Numbered from the stretch's first letter, positions 18,819 to 29,065 are shown. The stretch: 64,000 nucleotides of DNA from Microbacterium esteraromaticum (GCF_028747645.1 NZ_CP118100.1:1984001-2048000); one strand, 5' to 3'. Notes: generated by a model from the letters alone, not told the origin. Translations and numbers: made by a program.

Positions 18819-19892
18819 CTACTTTTGCGCCAGTGCGCGATCGATGAGCGCGACGAGGTTCTCGGTGCCCGTACGGGTACCGACGAACTGCGCGGACTCC
18901 GCCATGGCGGCGATACGCGTGGCATCCGACAACAGCGGCACGATGCGTTCGCGCACGGCGTCGCCGTCGAAGCCCGCATCGTCCATCAGCAGGGCCGCCC
19001 CGGCCGTGACCGCGGAGGCCGCATTGAGCCGCTGTTCACCGTTGCCGACCGCATAGGGAACGTAGACGGCGGGAATGCCGAGCGCGCTGATCTCGCTGAC
19101 CGTCGCCGATCCCGAGCGCGACACGATCAGGTCGGCCAACGCGAAGGCGAGATCCATGCGGTCGATGTAACGGCGCTGCGTGTAGCCGGGCACGTCAGGG
19201 TCGGCGAGGTCACTGCGCTCCCCCGTGGCGTGCAGCAACTGCCAGCCCGTGTCCAGCACGTCGCGCCAGGCATCGCCGAAGGCCGTGTTCAGACGCAGGG
19301 CTCCCAGCGACCCACCGAAGACCAACAGCACCGGGCGTTCGGGGTCGAGCCCGAACTCCGCCGCGGCTTCGGCGCGCAGCGCCTGGCGGTCGAGGTCGAC
19401 GACCTCGCGACGAAGAGGCATGCCCACGACCTCTCCGCGCTTGAGCGGCGTGCCCTCGAAGGCGACGCCGACCGCGGCGGCCCGACGAGCTCCGAGCACA
19501 TTGGCCAGGCCCGGCTTGGCGTTGGCCTCATGTACGACGAACGGCACGTTCTCTCGGCGCGCGGCTACGTAGGCCGGAGCCGCGGCGTATCCGCCGAACC
19601 CCACCACCACGTCCACGCCGCGTTCGCGGATGTAGTCGCGCACCCGTCGGACCGCGCGACGGAAGCGCGAGGGAAAGGCGAGGGCGTCGCCGTTCGGACG
19701 GCGAGGAAAGGGCACCTTGTCGACGATCAGCAGCTCGTAGCCGCGTTCGGGCACCAGACGCGCTTCCAGTCCTTCTCGCGTGCCGAGCACGAGCACGTCG
19801 GCGCTCTCGCGCTCGCGCAGCAGATCGGCGACGGCGAGCAGCGGATTGACATGGCCGGCGGTGCCACCGCCGGCCAGGAGGTACGTGGTCAC
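18819..19892 (-). CDS. murG: UDP-GlcNAc:lipid I transferase MurG
   Basis: Membrane-associated glycosyltransferase (GT28) that makes lipid II. 357 residues, two Rossmann domains. G-loops are GGGTAGHVNP (about 8-17) and GFGGYAA, with HEANAKPG and the UDP-GlcNAc loop around SRSGSATVSE. The common GNPVR motif reads GMPLR here. It starts with GTG and overlaps ftsW by 4 nt (GTGA). Confidence 0.96.
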   Translation of the reverse strand: MTTYLLAGGGTAGHVNPLLAVADLLRERESADVLVLGTREGLEARLVPERGYELLIVDKVPFPRRPNGDALAFPSRFRRAVRRVRDYIRERGVDVVVGFGGYAAAPAYVAARRENVPFVVHEANAKPGLANVLGARRAAAVGVAFEGTPLKRGEVVGMPLRREVVDLDRQALRAEAAAEFGLDPERPVLLVFGGSLGALRLNTAFGDAWRDVLDTGWQLLHATGERSDLADPDVPGYTQRRYIDRMDLAFALADLIVSRSGSATVSEISALGIPAVYVPYAVGNGEQRLNAASAVTAGAALLMDDAGFDGDAVRERIVPLLSDATRIAAMAESAQFVGTRTGTENLVALIDRALAQK

Positions 19893-21139
19893 TTCGTCTC
19901 GCTTCGCTCGCTCGGTACAGACACCCTGGCGACCTTACCCCGTTCGGGTGCGGAAGGATCTGAGGCGGGCATGGTACGGGCGAACGCCAACAGCACACCG
20001 CACGCCATCAGCACCGACAGCAACGCCGTGCCCCCCTGCGACATGAACGGCAGGGGAACGCCGAGCACCGGGAAGACACGCAGCACGACACCGATGTTGA
20101 TCAGGGCCTGCCCGACGATCCACACGACGATGCCACCGGTGGCCACCCGGATGAACGGGTCATCCGTCTTGCGGATGATGTGGAACGCCCCGACGGCGAA
20201 GGTGCCGAACAGCGCCAACACGATCAGGCCGCCGATCAGGCCGAGTTCCTCGCCCACGATCGCGAAGATGTAGTCGTTGGCGGCGGCAGGCAGCCAGCCG
20301 TACTTCTCCTGGGAGTTGCCGAGGCCCACGCCGAAGATCCCGCCATTGGCCATGCCCCACACGCCGTGCACCGCCTGATAGCACTCGTCTTTGATGTCGC
20401 ACGCCTCGGGATTGAGCGCCGCAAGGATGCGCGTCATGCGATTCTCGCTGGAGAGCGCGTAGAAGAGCACCACGATGACGCCGAGGATCAGCGGCAGGAT
20501 GAACAGCCGCAGCTTCACGCCCGAGAAGAACAGGCACCCCAGCACGGCGAGCACGAGCACCATCGCGGTACCGAGGTCGCTACCGCCGATGACGGTGCCG
20601 ATCACCAGGATCGACACGGGCACGACCGGGATGAACACGTGGTGCCAGATACCCAGCCGGGCCTGCTTGCGCAGCAGCACGTAGGCGATCCACAGCACCA
20701 GCGCGAGCTTGAGGAACTCCGAGGGCTGCAGCTGGAAGCCTGCGATCTTGATCCAGTTGGTGTTTCCGTAGGACGACACCCGAATTCCGGGCACGAAGAC
20801 GAGCAGCTGCATCGCCGTGGCCAAGATCAGTGCCGGCCAAGCGATGCGGCCGAAGAACTTCACCGGGAGCCTGCTGATCAGCAGCATCAGCGGCAGGCCG
20901 ATCAACGCGAAGATGCCCTGTTTGAGTGCGTCGTCGAACGGTGCGGTCGGATTCGCGCTGGTCGCCGAGAGCACCATCACCAGGCCGAACAACGTGAGCA
21001 GTACCGCCGTGGAGGCGATCATCACGAACTCGGTCGAGGGCGGGGTGAACAGCCTTCCGAGTGTCACCCGGGCCGCGAGTCCGCGGCGCTCGTCGACGGG
21101 CTCGCCGTCAGCGCTGCGCGGGCGATTCCTCTGCGTCAT
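19889..21139 (-). CDS. ftsW: SEDS-family peptidoglycan polymerase FtsW
   Basis: Septal peptidoglycan glycosyltransferase partnering FtsI. About 416 residues, ten predicted transmembrane helices and a basic cytoplasmic N-terminus of about 35 residues. SEDS motifs are visible: WIKIAGFQLQPSEFLKLAL, GGSDLGTAMV with the catalytic-region Asp, and the C-terminal PFMSQGGTALL. The ATG at 21139 lies 32 nt inside the end of murD; the next in-frame starts would remove most of the basic tail. Confidence 0.95.
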   Translation of the reverse strand: MTQRNRPRSADGEPVDERRGLAARVTLGRLFTPPSTEFVMIASTAVLLTLFGLVMVLSATSANPTAPFDDALKQGIFALIGLPLMLLISRLPVKFFGRIAWPALILATAMQLLVFVPGIRVSSYGNTNWIKIAGFQLQPSEFLKLALVLWIAYVLLRKQARLGIWHHVFIPVVPVSILVIGTVIGGSDLGTAMVLVLAVLGCLFFSGVKLRLFILPLILGVIVVLFYALSSENRMTRILAALNPEACDIKDECYQAVHGVWGMANGGIFGVGLGNSQEKYGWLPAAANDYIFAIVGEELGLIGGLIVLALFGTFAVGAFHIIRKTDDPFIRVATGGIVVWIVGQALINIGVVLRVFPVLGVPLPFMSQGGTALLSVLMACGVLLAFARTMPASDPSAPERGKVARVSVPSERSETK

Positions 21140-22640
21140 CCGCGCTCCCCCGCTCGATCCATGTGCGCACCGCTTGCGCGAAGCGCACTCCCCGGTCCGC
21201 GTATCCCGTGAACTGGTCGAAGGATGCCGCCGCGGGTGCCAGGAGCACAGTGCCCTGCCCCTCGGCGATCTCCGCCGCCAGCTCCACGACGCGATCCATG
21301 ACCTCTCCAGTGTCACCGGGAACGACCTCGTACACGGGCACGAGTGGCGCGTGTCGTTGGAACGCGGTCAGCACCGGCTCACGGTCGATGCCGATGATCA
21401 GCGCGGCGCCGGCGCCGACGCCGACCTCGGCGATCAAGTCCGAAAGGTCGACGCCCTTGAGGTCACCGCCGACGACCCAGATCGCACCAGGGTACGCGCG
21501 CAGTGACGAGGCAGCGGCGTGCGGGTTCGTCGCCTTCGAATCGTCGACCCAGCGGATGCCCGCATGCTCGGCGACGAGCTGAATCCGGTGCGCGTCGAGC
21601 TCGAAGGTGCGCAGCGCGTCATGAATCGCGGCCGGCTCGACTCCCAGCGAGCGCGCCAGCGCCGATGCCGCGAGGATGTTCATCACGATGTGCGGCGCAG
21701 AGAGCCCGACCGAGCGCAGTTCGTCGACGGTGATCAGCTCGAGTGCGCTGTGGCGACGATCGGCGTGGAAGGCGCGGTCGACGAGGATGCCGTCCACGAC
21801 CCCCAGGTCGCTGGGCCCCGGCGTGCCAAGGTCGAAGCCGATCGCCCGAGCGCCCTCGACGACGTCGGCCTCCTCGACCATGAGCTGGGTGGCGAGGTCT
21901 GCCTTGTTGTAGACGCAGGCGATGCGGGTGTTGCGATAGACGACGGCCTTCGCGTCACGGTAGGCGTCGGCGCTGCCGTGCCAGACGAGATGGTCGTCGG
22001 CGAGGTTCAGGCACGTCGCCGCATAGGGAATCGGCTGGCCCGCGGGCTCGGACTGCCCCAGGTACCACAGCTGATGACTGGACAACTCGACCACCAGCAC
22101 GTCGAATCCGCCCGGGTCGCGAACGGCATCGAGCACGGGAACGCCGATGTTGCCGCACGGCGCGGCACGCAGACCGCCGGCGCTCAGCAACGTCGCCGTG
22201 AGCTGCGTGGTGGTGGTCTTGCCGTTGGTTCCGGTGATCAGCACCCACTCGGCGGGGGTGCCGTCGGCGCGCACGACCTTGTCGCGCACGCGCCACGCGA
22301 GTTCGATGTCGCCCCACAGCGCGATACCGGTCTCGCGCGTCCAGCGGACGATCGGATGCGCCGGAGCGAAGCCCGGTGAAGCGATGACGACCTCCGGGTC
22401 GAACGCTCGAAGCGCATCGGGGACCTCATCGAGCGGCCCCAGTTCGAGCCGCGCTCCGATCACCGGTACCAGACGTGCGTACTCCTCGGATGCCCCCTCG
22501 GAGAGCACGAGCACTTCGGCACCGAGTTCGGTGAGGGTGTCGGCCACCGAAAACCCTGTCATCGACAGGCCCAGCACGGCGACGCGTAGGCCCGACCAGT
22601 CGGCATGCCAGCTGGTGAGGCCGTCCAGACGCGCGCTCAT
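21108..22640 (-). CDS. murD: UDP-N-acetylmuramoyl-L-alanine--D-glutamate ligase
   Basis: Adds D-glutamate to the stem peptide. 510 residues, slightly long because of an N-terminal lead (MSARLDGLTSWHADW) and a C-terminal tail. Rossmann-like N-domain, P-loop ITGTNGKTTTT at about 135-145, central motif ELSSHQL, and NPHAAASSL in the C-domain. The ATGA at its start overlaps the mraY stop, and its end overlaps ftsW by 32 nt. Confidence 0.96.
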   Translation of the reverse strand: MSARLDGLTSWHADWSGLRVAVLGLSMTGFSVADTLTELGAEVLVLSEGASEEYARLVPVIGARLELGPLDEVPDALRAFDPEVVIASPGFAPAHPIVRWTRETGIALWGDIELAWRVRDKVVRADGTPAEWVLITGTNGKTTTTQLTATLLSAGGLRAAPCGNIGVPVLDAVRDPGGFDVLVVELSSHQLWYLGQSEPAGQPIPYAATCLNLADDHLVWHGSADAYRDAKAVVYRNTRIACVYNKADLATQLMVEEADVVEGARAIGFDLGTPGPSDLGVVDGILVDRAFHADRRHSALELITVDELRSVGLSAPHIVMNILAASALARSLGVEPAAIHDALRTFELDAHRIQLVAEHAGIRWVDDSKATNPHAAASSLRAYPGAIWVVGGDLKGVDLSDLIAEVGVGAGAALIIGIDREPVLTAFQRHAPLVPVYEVVPGDTGEVMDRVVELAAEIAEGQGTVLLAPAAASFDQFTGYADRGVRFAQAVRTWIERGSADDAEESPAQR

Positions 22641-23737
22641 ACCTGGATCAGCCAATCGACGTAGAACAGGCCGACGGCCGAGACGGCGAGGAGCCCCGCG
22701 ATGATCCACAGCCGAACGACGATCGTGACCTCGGCCCACCCGCGCATCTCGAGGTGGTGGTGGAACGGACTCATCAGGAACAGGCGCTTGCCGCGGGTGA
22801 GCTTGAAGTAGGCGCGCTGCAGGATCACCGAGCCCGACGAGAGCACGAAGATACCGGCGATCACCAGCAGCAGCAGCTCGGTGCGGGTCAGGACTGCCAT
22901 GGCAGTGATGACACCGCCGATCGCCATCGACCCGACGTCACCCATGAAGACCTTGGCCTTGGGTGCGTTCCACCACAGGAACCCGACGAGTCCGCCCGCG
23001 AATGCGGCCGAGACCGTGGCGAGGTTGAGGGGCTCGCGCACCTCGTAGCAGCCGGCCGCCGCCATCGCCTGTCCGACGCAGGACTGCTTGAACTGCCAGA
23101 AGGCGATCAAGCTGTAGGCGCCGACGACGAAGACACCCGCACCGGCGGCGAGGCCATCGAGGCCGTCAGTGAGGTTGACACTGTTCGACGTAGCGACGCC
23201 GAGGATGGCGATCCACAGCAGGTACAGGATCCACCCGAGCACGGCGCCGAACGCGAACAGGTTGAGCCAGGGAATGTCACGGAACAGCGATACGTGGCCG
23301 CTGGCCGGGTACTGGCCGAGGGCATTGGGGAAGTTCAGGGCGACCACGCCGAACGGGATCAGCACCAGCAGCTGCCCGACGATCTTTCGCCAGCCCGACA
23401 ATCCCAGGCTGCGCTGGCTGCGTACCTTCATGTAGTCGTCGACGAATCCGACCACGCCGAAGCCGACCATCAGCCAGAGCACCAGGATCGCCGACAGCGC
23501 CGGAGTCGTACCGCCGAAGAAGGTGCCCGCGAAGTATCCGACGATCGTGCCGAGGATGAAGATCACGCCGCCCATGGTGGGCGTACCGCGCTTGGCCTCG
23601 TGGCTCGGGTTGGAGATGTCCTCCGGGGTGCGGATCACCTGCCCCCAGCCGATCCGGCGGAAGATCTTCAGGAAGACGGGGGTGAGGAAAAGGGTGAAGG
23701 CGAGCGAAATCGCCGTCGCCATGAGCAAGGATCTCAC
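22637..23737 (-). CDS. mraY: Phospho-MurNAc-pentapeptide transferase MraY
   Basis: Membrane enzyme making lipid I from UDP-MurNAc-pentapeptide and undecaprenyl phosphate. 366 residues, ten helices. Magnesium-binding and catalytic aspartates lie in VDDYMKVR and NLTDGLDGLAAG, with the histidine-rich loop MSPFHHHLEM. The start is GTG and overlaps the murF stop by 4 nt. Confidence 0.97.
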   Translation of the reverse strand: MRSLLMATAISLAFTLFLTPVFLKIFRRIGWGQVIRTPEDISNPSHEAKRGTPTMGGVIFILGTIVGYFAGTFFGGTTPALSAILVLWLMVGFGVVGFVDDYMKVRSQRSLGLSGWRKIVGQLLVLIPFGVVALNFPNALGQYPASGHVSLFRDIPWLNLFAFGAVLGWILYLLWIAILGVATSNSVNLTDGLDGLAAGAGVFVVGAYSLIAFWQFKQSCVGQAMAAAGCYEVREPLNLATVSAAFAGGLVGFLWWNAPKAKVFMGDVGSMAIGGVITAMAVLTRTELLLLVIAGIFVLSSGSVILQRAYFKLTRGKRLFLMSPFHHHLEMRGWAEVTIVVRLWIIAGLLAVSAVGLFYVDWLIQV

Positions 23738-25146
23738 GAGAACAATTCTCCCAGACGATCGCCGAGGTGCCGGAGCCCGACGGAGTTGGATGACTTCACC
23801 AGCACGCGGTCACCCGCACGCAGCTCGGTCTTGAGGTATTCGAAGGCAGCATCCTGATCCGGCAGGTGCACCGCCTCGCTGTCCCACGATCCTTCGCCGA
23901 CGGCGGCGAGATACAGCCGTCGCGCCTCGGGACCGACCACGACGATACGGCGGATGTTCAGTCGAACCGCGAGCAGGCCGATGCGGTCATGCTCATCGCC
24001 GGCGGTCTCGCCGAGCTCGCTCATGGCACCGAGCACGGCGACCGTCCGCTCGTCAGGACCGGTGATCTGCGCGAGGGTGCGCAGCGCGGCGGCCATCGAG
24101 TCGGGGCTGGCGTTGTATGCATCGTTGATGATCTGCACGCCCTCACCACCCATCGGCTGCATGCGCCAGCGCTCGGCGATCTCGACCGTCTCGAGGCGCG
24201 CGATGGCATCCGCGGTGGAGACACCGAGCACGCGGGCCGCAGCGATCGCCGCCAGGGCATTACTCACGTGGTGCGCACCGAGCACCTTGAGGCGCAGTGG
24301 CGCGCTCTCGCCACCCGCGAGGACGACGCACGAGGTACCCGACGCGGTGACCTCGAGCTGTTCGGCGCGCACGTCGGCGCCGGAGTTCTGTCCGAACCCG
24401 ACCACTGACATCCCGCGTCCGAGCGCCAGATCGCGCATCGCCCAGACGCGCGGGTCATCGGTGTTCAGCACGGCGGTACCGTCGGCGCGCGCCGCAGTGA
24501 CCAGCTCGGACTTCGCCTCGGCCGTCGCCTCGATGCCGCCGAAACCGCCCGCGTGAGCGAGGCCGACCATGAGCACGACCGAGACGTCCGGAGTCACCAG
24601 CCCTGCGAGCCGGGCGATGCTGCCGGCGCCTGCTGCGCCGAACTCACTGACGAGGAACCTGGTGCTCTCGGTCACCCGCAGCATGGTGAGCGGAGCGCCG
24701 ACCTCGTTGTTGTACGAACGCACCGGAGCGATCGTCTCACCCTCGTCGGCGAGGATGCGCGCAAGGAAGTTCTTCGTGGTGGTCTTGCCGTTCGATCCCG
24801 TGATGCCGACCACCTTCAGGTCGCCAGCGGCGCGTACGCGCGCCACGACGGCCTGGGCGAACGCCGCCAGCGCGTCGATGACATCCGAGACGACGATCTG
24901 GGTGATGTCCGCCTCCACCGGACGCTCGACGATCGCGAGCACGGCACCGGCGGCGGCCGCCGAACCGACGAAGCGGTGTCCATCGGTGTGCTCACCCGGC
25001 TTGGCGACGAAGATGGCGCCCGGCGTCATCTCACGCGAATCGGTGTCGACGTTTCCATCGACGACTGTGGCCTCGGTATCGGTTCCGAACAGGCGCAGTT
25101 CACCGTCGAGGATCTCGGCGATCTCTGCGAGCGACAGGGCGATCAT
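23734..25146 (-). CDS. murF: UDP-MurNAc-tripeptide--D-alanyl-D-alanine ligase
   Basis: Completes the pentapeptide by adding D-Ala-D-Ala. 470 residues; P-loop GITGSNGKTTTK at about 115-125, an N-terminal domain with the VDTDSREM recognition loop, and central/C-terminal motifs NDAYNASPDSM and LGAMSELG. It starts 33 nt after the ftsI stop. In most dcw clusters murE would sit in that gap; it is absent here. Confidence 0.96.
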   Translation of the reverse strand: MIALSLAEIAEILDGELRLFGTDTEATVVDGNVDTDSREMTPGAIFVAKPGEHTDGHRFVGSAAAAGAVLAIVERPVEADITQIVVSDVIDALAAFAQAVVARVRAAGDLKVVGITGSNGKTTTKNFLARILADEGETIAPVRSYNNEVGAPLTMLRVTESTRFLVSEFGAAGAGSIARLAGLVTPDVSVVLMVGLAHAGGFGGIEATAEAKSELVTAARADGTAVLNTDDPRVWAMRDLALGRGMSVVGFGQNSGADVRAEQLEVTASGTSCVVLAGGESAPLRLKVLGAHHVSNALAAIAAARVLGVSTADAIARLETVEIAERWRMQPMGGEGVQIINDAYNASPDSMAAALRTLAQITGPDERTVAVLGAMSELGETAGDEHDRIGLLAVRLNIRRIVVVGPEARRLYLAAVGEGSWDSEAVHLPDQDAAFEYLKTELRAGDRVLVKSSNSVGLRHLGDRLGELFS

Positions 25147-25179
25147 GTGGCATCTCCATGCGCGGCGGCGGGTCGCCGG

Positions 25180-26964
25180 CTAGTCGAATTTGGGAAGCAG
25201 CTCATCCATCGGCTGCGACGAGGGCGCGACCTTGTACGTCTTCAGCACCTGCGTCATCGCCTTCTGGAAGGCGCTGGCGGTGGCCGCCGAAGTCCTAATC
25301 TTAGTCGGCTCGTCCAACGTGACCAGAACGACGTACTGCGGATCCTCGATCGGAGCGATCCCCGCCATGTTGGTGAAGTAGATGCCCGGCTTGTATCCGC
25401 CCTTGCCGTCGGGCTTCTGTGCGGTACCGGTCTTCATGCCGATCCGGTAGCCGGGCACCTCGACGGCGCTGGCCAGTCCACCCTGTACGGCGACGTTCTC
25501 CAGCATCCGGTTCACTTGGTCGGCGGTCTGCTCCGAGACGATCTGCTCCGGCTCGGGAGAATCTGGCTTGACGACGGTGCCGTCGGCGAGGGTACACGAC
25601 TCAACGAGCGAGAGCGGCACCTTGAGCCCGCCGTTGCCGAGCGCCTGATAGGCACCGGCGATCTGCGCCGGTGTGACGGTGAAGGCCTGGCCGAACGTCG
25701 TGGTGTACAGCGTCTGGTTATCCCAGGTGTTGGGGTCGTGGATCAGTCCCTGCTGCTCCGCAGGAAAACCGACCCCGGTGGCGTCGCCGACCCCGAACCG
25801 CTGCAGGTAGTCGTAGCGGGACTGCGCCGACACCTTCGCGCCGAACTTCGACATCGACACGTTGGACGAGTCGATCAGAGCTCCCGCGAAGGTGTAGTCG
25901 TACACCGGGTGGTAGAACGGGTCGTTGACGACCGCCCCGTTGGGGAAGACCTCGCGCGACGGCGCCGTGACGCTGCTGAGCGGCGTGGCAGCGCCCTGGT
26001 CGATCACCATGGCCGCGGTGACCGGCTTGAATGTCGATCCCGGTTCGTAGGCATCGGCGAAGATCTGCGACATCCAGTACTTCTGCGAAACCGAGTCGAT
26101 GTCGTTCGGGTCGACCGTGGGGTACTCGGCCATCGCACGGATCTTGCCCGTCGCCACCTCGACGACCGTGACCGACCCCGCCTGCGCGCCTTGCTTCTTC
26201 GCCTCTTCAGCGATCATCTGCTGCAGGTACCAGTTCAGGTCGCTGTCGATCGTGAGCTGCACGGTTCCGCCGTCCACCGCAGGTGTCGTGCGTTCGCTGC
26301 CCGGGATCTTGACGCCGCCCTGGCCGCGAAGGTACGTCACTTCGCCGTCGGTCGCCGACAGGCACTGGTCCTGCATGCGCTCGATACCGTACTGCGCCTC
26401 TCCCGACCCGTTGAGGAAACCGACGGCGCTCCCCGCGACCGCGCCGTTCGGGTAGACCCGCACCGAGCGAGGTTTCATGTGCAGATACACAAGGTCGAGT
26501 TCGCGCAGCTCGAGATACTGCTCGGTGTTGAGCCCCTTGGCGACCGGCAGATACTGCGACTCCGGATTCTCCGCGAGGCGCTCCTCCACCGCGGCACGCA
26601 GTTCCGCGCCGTCGTCCCCGGTGACCTGTGCGATTCGTTCACTGGCCTCTGCCCACGGGATCTCGGGCTTCTTCTTCGGATCGTTCTCGATAGTGTCGAT
26701 GACCAACGGCGACAGTTCGGCGTCGTAGACCAGCACGCTGGATGCCAGCACGGTGCCGTGCTCGTCGACGATGTCTCCCCTGGTGCCCTCGATCGTTCTC
26801 GTCGTGCCGAGATTGCCGTCGTTGACGCCCTGGGCGACGTGTTCGTCGGCATGCACGATCTGGATGTCGACCAGACGGAAGATGAACGCCGCCAGCACCA
26901 TCAGGACGACGGCGAGGGCGACGACGGTGCGGCGCCGCGGACCGCGGGTGGCTCGTGTCGTCAT
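25180..26964 (-). CDS. ftsI: Septal class B penicillin-binding protein FtsI
   Basis: Transpeptidase that cross-links septal peptidoglycan with FtsW. 594 residues: short cytoplasmic tail, transmembrane helix (about 13-33), pedestal domain (TRGDIVDEHG), and transpeptidase domain with S310-T-F-K313, S366-S-N368 and K511-T-G-T514. All catalytic motifs are intact. Its gene follows ftsL by 33 nt and precedes murF. Confidence 0.97.
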   Translation of the reverse strand: MTTRATRGPRRRTVVALAVVLMVLAAFIFRLVDIQIVHADEHVAQGVNDGNLGTTRTIEGTRGDIVDEHGTVLASSVLVYDAELSPLVIDTIENDPKKKPEIPWAEASERIAQVTGDDGAELRAAVEERLAENPESQYLPVAKGLNTEQYLELRELDLVYLHMKPRSVRVYPNGAVAGSAVGFLNGSGEAQYGIERMQDQCLSATDGEVTYLRGQGGVKIPGSERTTPAVDGGTVQLTIDSDLNWYLQQMIAEEAKKQGAQAGSVTVVEVATGKIRAMAEYPTVDPNDIDSVSQKYWMSQIFADAYEPGSTFKPVTAAMVIDQGAATPLSSVTAPSREVFPNGAVVNDPFYHPVYDYTFAGALIDSSNVSMSKFGAKVSAQSRYDYLQRFGVGDATGVGFPAEQQGLIHDPNTWDNQTLYTTTFGQAFTVTPAQIAGAYQALGNGGLKVPLSLVESCTLADGTVVKPDSPEPEQIVSEQTADQVNRMLENVAVQGGLASAVEVPGYRIGMKTGTAQKPDGKGGYKPGIYFTNMAGIAPIEDPQYVVLVTLDEPTKIRTSAATASAFQKAMTQVLKTYKVAPSSQPMDELLPKFD

Positions 26965-26997
26965 GCGGGTCTCCGTCCGGGCGGGCTTTCAGTGCGG

Positions 26998-27564
26998 CTA
27001 TCGGGTCGTGGGCGAGGGCAGTCCGTCGGTGACGGTCGGTGGCAGCGCGGGCCCGGTGTCCGACGCCGTGGCGTCGTCCGCCGGTGCTTCGTCCTGCGGC
27101 GGCATCTCCGGCGGCGGCAAAAGAAGCGCGTTGCCCACCGACGTGGAGCCGTTGGGGTTGACCGTCGACGTCCAGTCGGCGACGTCTCCGGACCCGAGCA
27201 CGGTTCCGTCGCTCACTCGCAGGTACGACGCCGAACCAGCGACGACGAGACCCAGGGTGTCAGCCCTGCTGGCCAAGGACTGCGGCGAGCTCAATCCCAC
27301 GATGTTCTCGTGCAGCGCCTGCTTCTGCAGGTCGAGATCGTGCTGCTGGCTGGTGAGCTGCGCCAGCACGAAGGCGTCTTGCGTGGTCGCGAACGAGATC
27401 CCCACCTGCGCTGCGCCGATGGCGAGGGCCCCCGCGACGGCGAGTGCGGCGTAGGCGACCTTCGGTCGCCGCCGCGGCTCCGGCGCGACCAGCGCGCGCA
27501 GGCGCCGCCGCGGCTCCGACCGCGGGGTCTCCTGCGGATGCGCACGTGCGGTCTGCAGGCTCAT
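26998..27564 (-). CDS. FtsL-like bitopic division protein
   Basis: 188 residues. A basic cytoplasmic N-terminus of about 35 residues, one transmembrane helix (about 36-58, [23 protein letters not shown]), a heptad-rich extracytoplasmic coil ([36 protein letters not shown], i.e. about 68-103) and a disordered Pro/Ala-rich tail. Sequence identity to FtsL is too low to judge by eye, but topology and position between rsmH and ftsI are those of FtsL. Its ATGA overlaps rsmH's stop. Confidence 0.8.
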   Translation of the reverse strand: MSLQTARAHPQETPRSEPRRRLRALVAPEPRRRPKVAYAALAVAGALAIGAAQVGISFATTQDAFVLAQLTSQQHDLDLQKQALHENIVGLSSPQSLASRADTLGLVVAGSASYLRVSDGTVLGSGDVADWTSTVNPNGSTSVGNALLLPPPEMPPQDEAPADDATASDTGPALPPTVTDGLPSPTTR

Positions 27565-28499
27565 GTCGGCTCTCGCAGTTTCTCGGCTGCCCGCAGGCGC
27601 ACCGGGATCGCACGCGGATTGCGCGCGCGCTCGTCGTCATCGGCGAGTTCGGCCCCCTTCGTCAGCACCCGGAAGCGTGGAGCGTGCTCGGGTAGTTCGA
27701 CCGGAAGCCCTGGTGGTGCGGTCGATGCCGAGGCGGCGGCGAAGGCCTGCTTGACCAGTCGGTCCTCCAGCGACTGATAAGACATCACGGCGATGCGACC
27801 GCCGACGGTCAGTGCGTCCATGGCGGACGGAATCGCGTCGGCCAGCACGCTCAGTTCGGAGTTGACCTCGATACGCAGCGCCTGGAACACGCGCTTGGCG
27901 GGGTGACCGGCGCGCTGTGCGGCGGCCGGCGTCGCGGCGACCAGCAGGTCGACGAGCTCACCCGATCGGACGATCGGCTGTTTGTCGCGCGCCGCCACGA
28001 TGAAGCGGGCGTAGCGACCGGCCAGCTTCTCTTCGCCGTAGCGCTCGAAGATGCGTCGCAGTTGCCCCTCGCTGTACTCGGCGATGATGCTCGCTGCCGT
28101 GCGGCCCTTCGTCTGATCCATCCGCATGTCCAGCGGTGCGTCCTTCGAGTACGCGAAACCGCGGTCCGCCTCGTCGAGCTGTAGCGACGACACGCCCAGG
28201 TCGAAGAGGATCGCGTCGGCGCCCTGCGCGTGCAGGCCGATCTCGTCGTACACGGTGTGCACGAGCGTCACGCGGTCCCCGAACGGCGCCAGCCTCTCAC
28301 CGGCGATGCGCAGCGCGTCGGTGTCTCGATCGAGTCCGATCAGGCGGATGTTCGGGAAGCGCTCCAGGAACGCCTCGGAGTGTCCTCCCATGCCGAGGGT
28401 GGCGTCGACGAGCACGGCGCCGTCGTGTCGCAGTGCGGGCTCGAGCAACTCGACGCAGCGGTCCAGCAATACAGGTGTGTGTATGTCGCGGATACTCAT
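27561..28499 (-). CDS. rsmH: 16S rRNA (cytosine-1402-N4)-methyltransferase
   Basis: SAM-dependent methyltransferase acting on the ribosomal P site. 312 residues. Motifs: HTPVLLDRC at the start, [15 protein letters not shown] (SAM loop), [10 protein letters not shown] and [11 protein letters not shown]. It lies 97 nt after mraZ, standard dcw order. Confidence 0.97.
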   Translation of the reverse strand: MSIRDIHTPVLLDRCVELLEPALRHDGAVLVDATLGMGGHSEAFLERFPNIRLIGLDRDTDALRIAGERLAPFGDRVTLVHTVYDEIGLHAQGADAILFDLGVSSLQLDEADRGFAYSKDAPLDMRMDQTKGRTAASIIAEYSEGQLRRIFERYGEEKLAGRYARFIVAARDKQPIVRSGELVDLLVAATPAAAQRAGHPAKRVFQALRIEVNSELSVLADAIPSAMDALTVGGRIAVMSYQSLEDRLVKQAFAAASASTAPPGLPVELPEHAPRFRVLTKGAELADDDERARNPRAIPVRLRAAEKLREPT

Positions 28500-28596
28500 G
28501 ATCTCTCTCCCGTGACCTCCGGCTCTGATTCCTCTCCGCTCGACCCGGCACCGGGGAAGTGTGTCGGGGCGGAGCGGCGAGGCATCACAACCGGGG

Positions 28597-29028
28597 TCAG
28601 AACAATCCGGGAATCACCTCCTGTTCCAGATCGGCGTAGGACTCTTCATTGCTTTCCAGGTAGTCGTTCCAGGCGGCCGCATCCCAGATCTCGGCGTGGG
28701 CGCCGACTCCGGTGACGACCAGCTCCTTGCCCAGGCCGGCGTACTGGCGCAAGTGGGCGGGGAGCGTGATGCGGTTCTGACTGTCGGGCATCTCGGCGCT
28801 CGCACCCGACAGGAACATGCGCAGGAAGTCCCGCGCCTGCTTGTTGCTCAGTGGGGCCTGACGGATGCGCTCATGGAGCTGCTCGAACTCGGCGGTGCTG
28901 AACACGTAGAGGCAGCGTTCCTGCCCGCGGGTGACGACGACTCCCCCGCCGAGATCCTCACGGAACTTCGCGGGCAGGATGACCCGGCCCTTGTCATCGA
29001 GCTTCGGCGAATGCGTCCCCAAAAGCAC
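28597..29028 (-). CDS. mraZ: Transcriptional regulator MraZ
   Basis: AbrB-like double-domain DNA-binding protein that represses or modulates the dcw operon promoter. 143 residues, two SpoVT/AbrB-type halves ([21 protein letters not shown] and [15 protein letters not shown]). The GTG start corresponds to the conserved MFLG beginning. Three direct repeats of a 10-bp box lie 38-67 nt upstream (29066-29095), the expected autoregulatory site. Confidence 0.96.
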   Translation of the reverse strand: MLLGTHSPKLDDKGRVILPAKFREDLGGGVVVTRGQERCLYVFSTAEFEQLHERIRQAPLSNKQARDFLRMFLSGASAEMPDSQNRITLPAHLRQYAGLGKELVVTGVGAHAEIWDAAAWNDYLESNEESYADLEQEVIPGLF

Positions 29029-29065
29029 CGGTCATCACCCCCCTGCGTCCGGCCGACCGAGGTGC

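Noticed and set aside
24553..27777. 1074-residue plus-strand open frame antisense to ftsI and murF
   Set aside because: Shadow of high-G+C coding sequence: Arg/Gly/Asp-rich composition, no recognisable domain, and real, motif-complete genes on the other strand.
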